From Methylocaldum sp. 14B (GTDB lineage Bacteria > Pseudomonadota > Gammaproteobacteria > Methylococcales > Methylococcaceae): a stretch of 64,000 nucleotides of DNA. The notes under the pieces are model-generated. The model had not been told where the DNA came from, did not search any database, and worked only from the letters and a program-made list of their open reading frames with translations. This document shows positions 63,953 through 64,000 of the stretch, in pieces. The position numbers and the translations under genes are program-made. Each line of letters starts with the position of its first letter. The first letter of the stretch is position 1. The stretch covers positions 24,766 to 88,765 of the forward strand of contig NZ_MSCV01000026.1 in NCBI RefSeq assembly GCF_002005105.1, in the 5' to 3' direction.

Positions 63953-64000
63953 GTAGGTCGGCAATCCCTTCCCAATCGCAAACGGTCGCTTTAGTCGCGA
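63953..64000. repeat. partial copy of the CGTTTGCGATTGG repeat, cut by the window end
   Basis: Begins GTAGGTCGGCAATCCC and continues through CCCAATCGCAAACGGTC, matching the left end of the 57319 unit. It runs to the window edge. Confidence 0.7.

Overview
This window looks like chromosomal DNA of a GC-rich gammaproteobacterium. The dapA-bamC block facing gcvR-bcp is the arrangement known from Gammaproteobacteria. The overall gene style (PQQ enzyme, cobalamin locus, TorF-like porin, many REP-like intergenic repeats) would suit Methylococcales or a relative, but the genus is not identified. Almost all of the window is coding, with a mobile-element region in the middle.

Layout. (1) 1-7.6 kb: purL (cut by the window start), bamC and dapA on the minus strand, facing gcvR, bcp and a PIN-PhoH ATPase on the plus strand. 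(2) 7.6-13.4 kb: small hypothetical genes, a TIR-TPR protein, a TRL-like lipoprotein, a patatin-like lipoprotein, a membrane protein and intergenic repeats. (3) 13.4-21.5 kb: a tripartite export operon (TetR, outer-membrane factor, HlyD, double-ATPase ABC fusion, ABC-2 permease) with a divergent EmrA-like gene and a clear palindromic operator. (4) 21.5-23.7 kb: a beta-helix protein and a PQQ sugar dehydrogenase. (5) 23.8-37.4 kb: a long, tightly overlapping cobalamin locus behind a cobalamin riboswitch. It covers uptake (BtuB, a BtuF-like protein), a,c-diamidation (CbiA), adenosylation (CobO), DMB synthesis (BluB), cobyric acid formation (CobQ), cobinamide remodelling (CbiZ), side-chain attachment (CobD, CbiB) and nucleotide-loop assembly (CobU, CobT, CobS, CobC). 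No corrin-ring genes are seen here.

(6) 38.7-49.1 kb: a 10.4-kb integrated element. A tRNA-Val(CAC) gene is cut in its anticodon arm, with its 5' half on the left and its 3' half on the right. A 14-bp core is repeated at both junctions. All the genes I call inside are on the minus strand: integrase, two small genes, a hypothetical, an AlpA-like regulator, a RepA-like helicase, small genes, an HK97-type major capsid protein and a tape-measure protein. No terminase, portal or prohead protease is visible. Between the replication and capsid modules lies a ~61-bp-period array in which related repeats alternate with different palindromes; the stems differ but stay complementary, and three share an AAATTTG core. 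This is the most unusual structure in the window. (7) 49.1-52.7 kb: decayed relatives of the element's small genes and other phage-like small genes, suggesting a second, older insertion at the same place.

(8) 52.7-64 kb: HdeD-like protein, an internally shortened DUF1326-type protein, an intradiol dioxygenase, a DJ-1/PfpI protein, an alcohol dehydrogenase, a membrane protein, an OmpR-type regulator with a hybrid histidine kinase, and a TorF-like porin. Dispersed inverted repeats sharing the core CGTTTGCGATTGG occur near 10.9, 57.3 and 63.95 kb.
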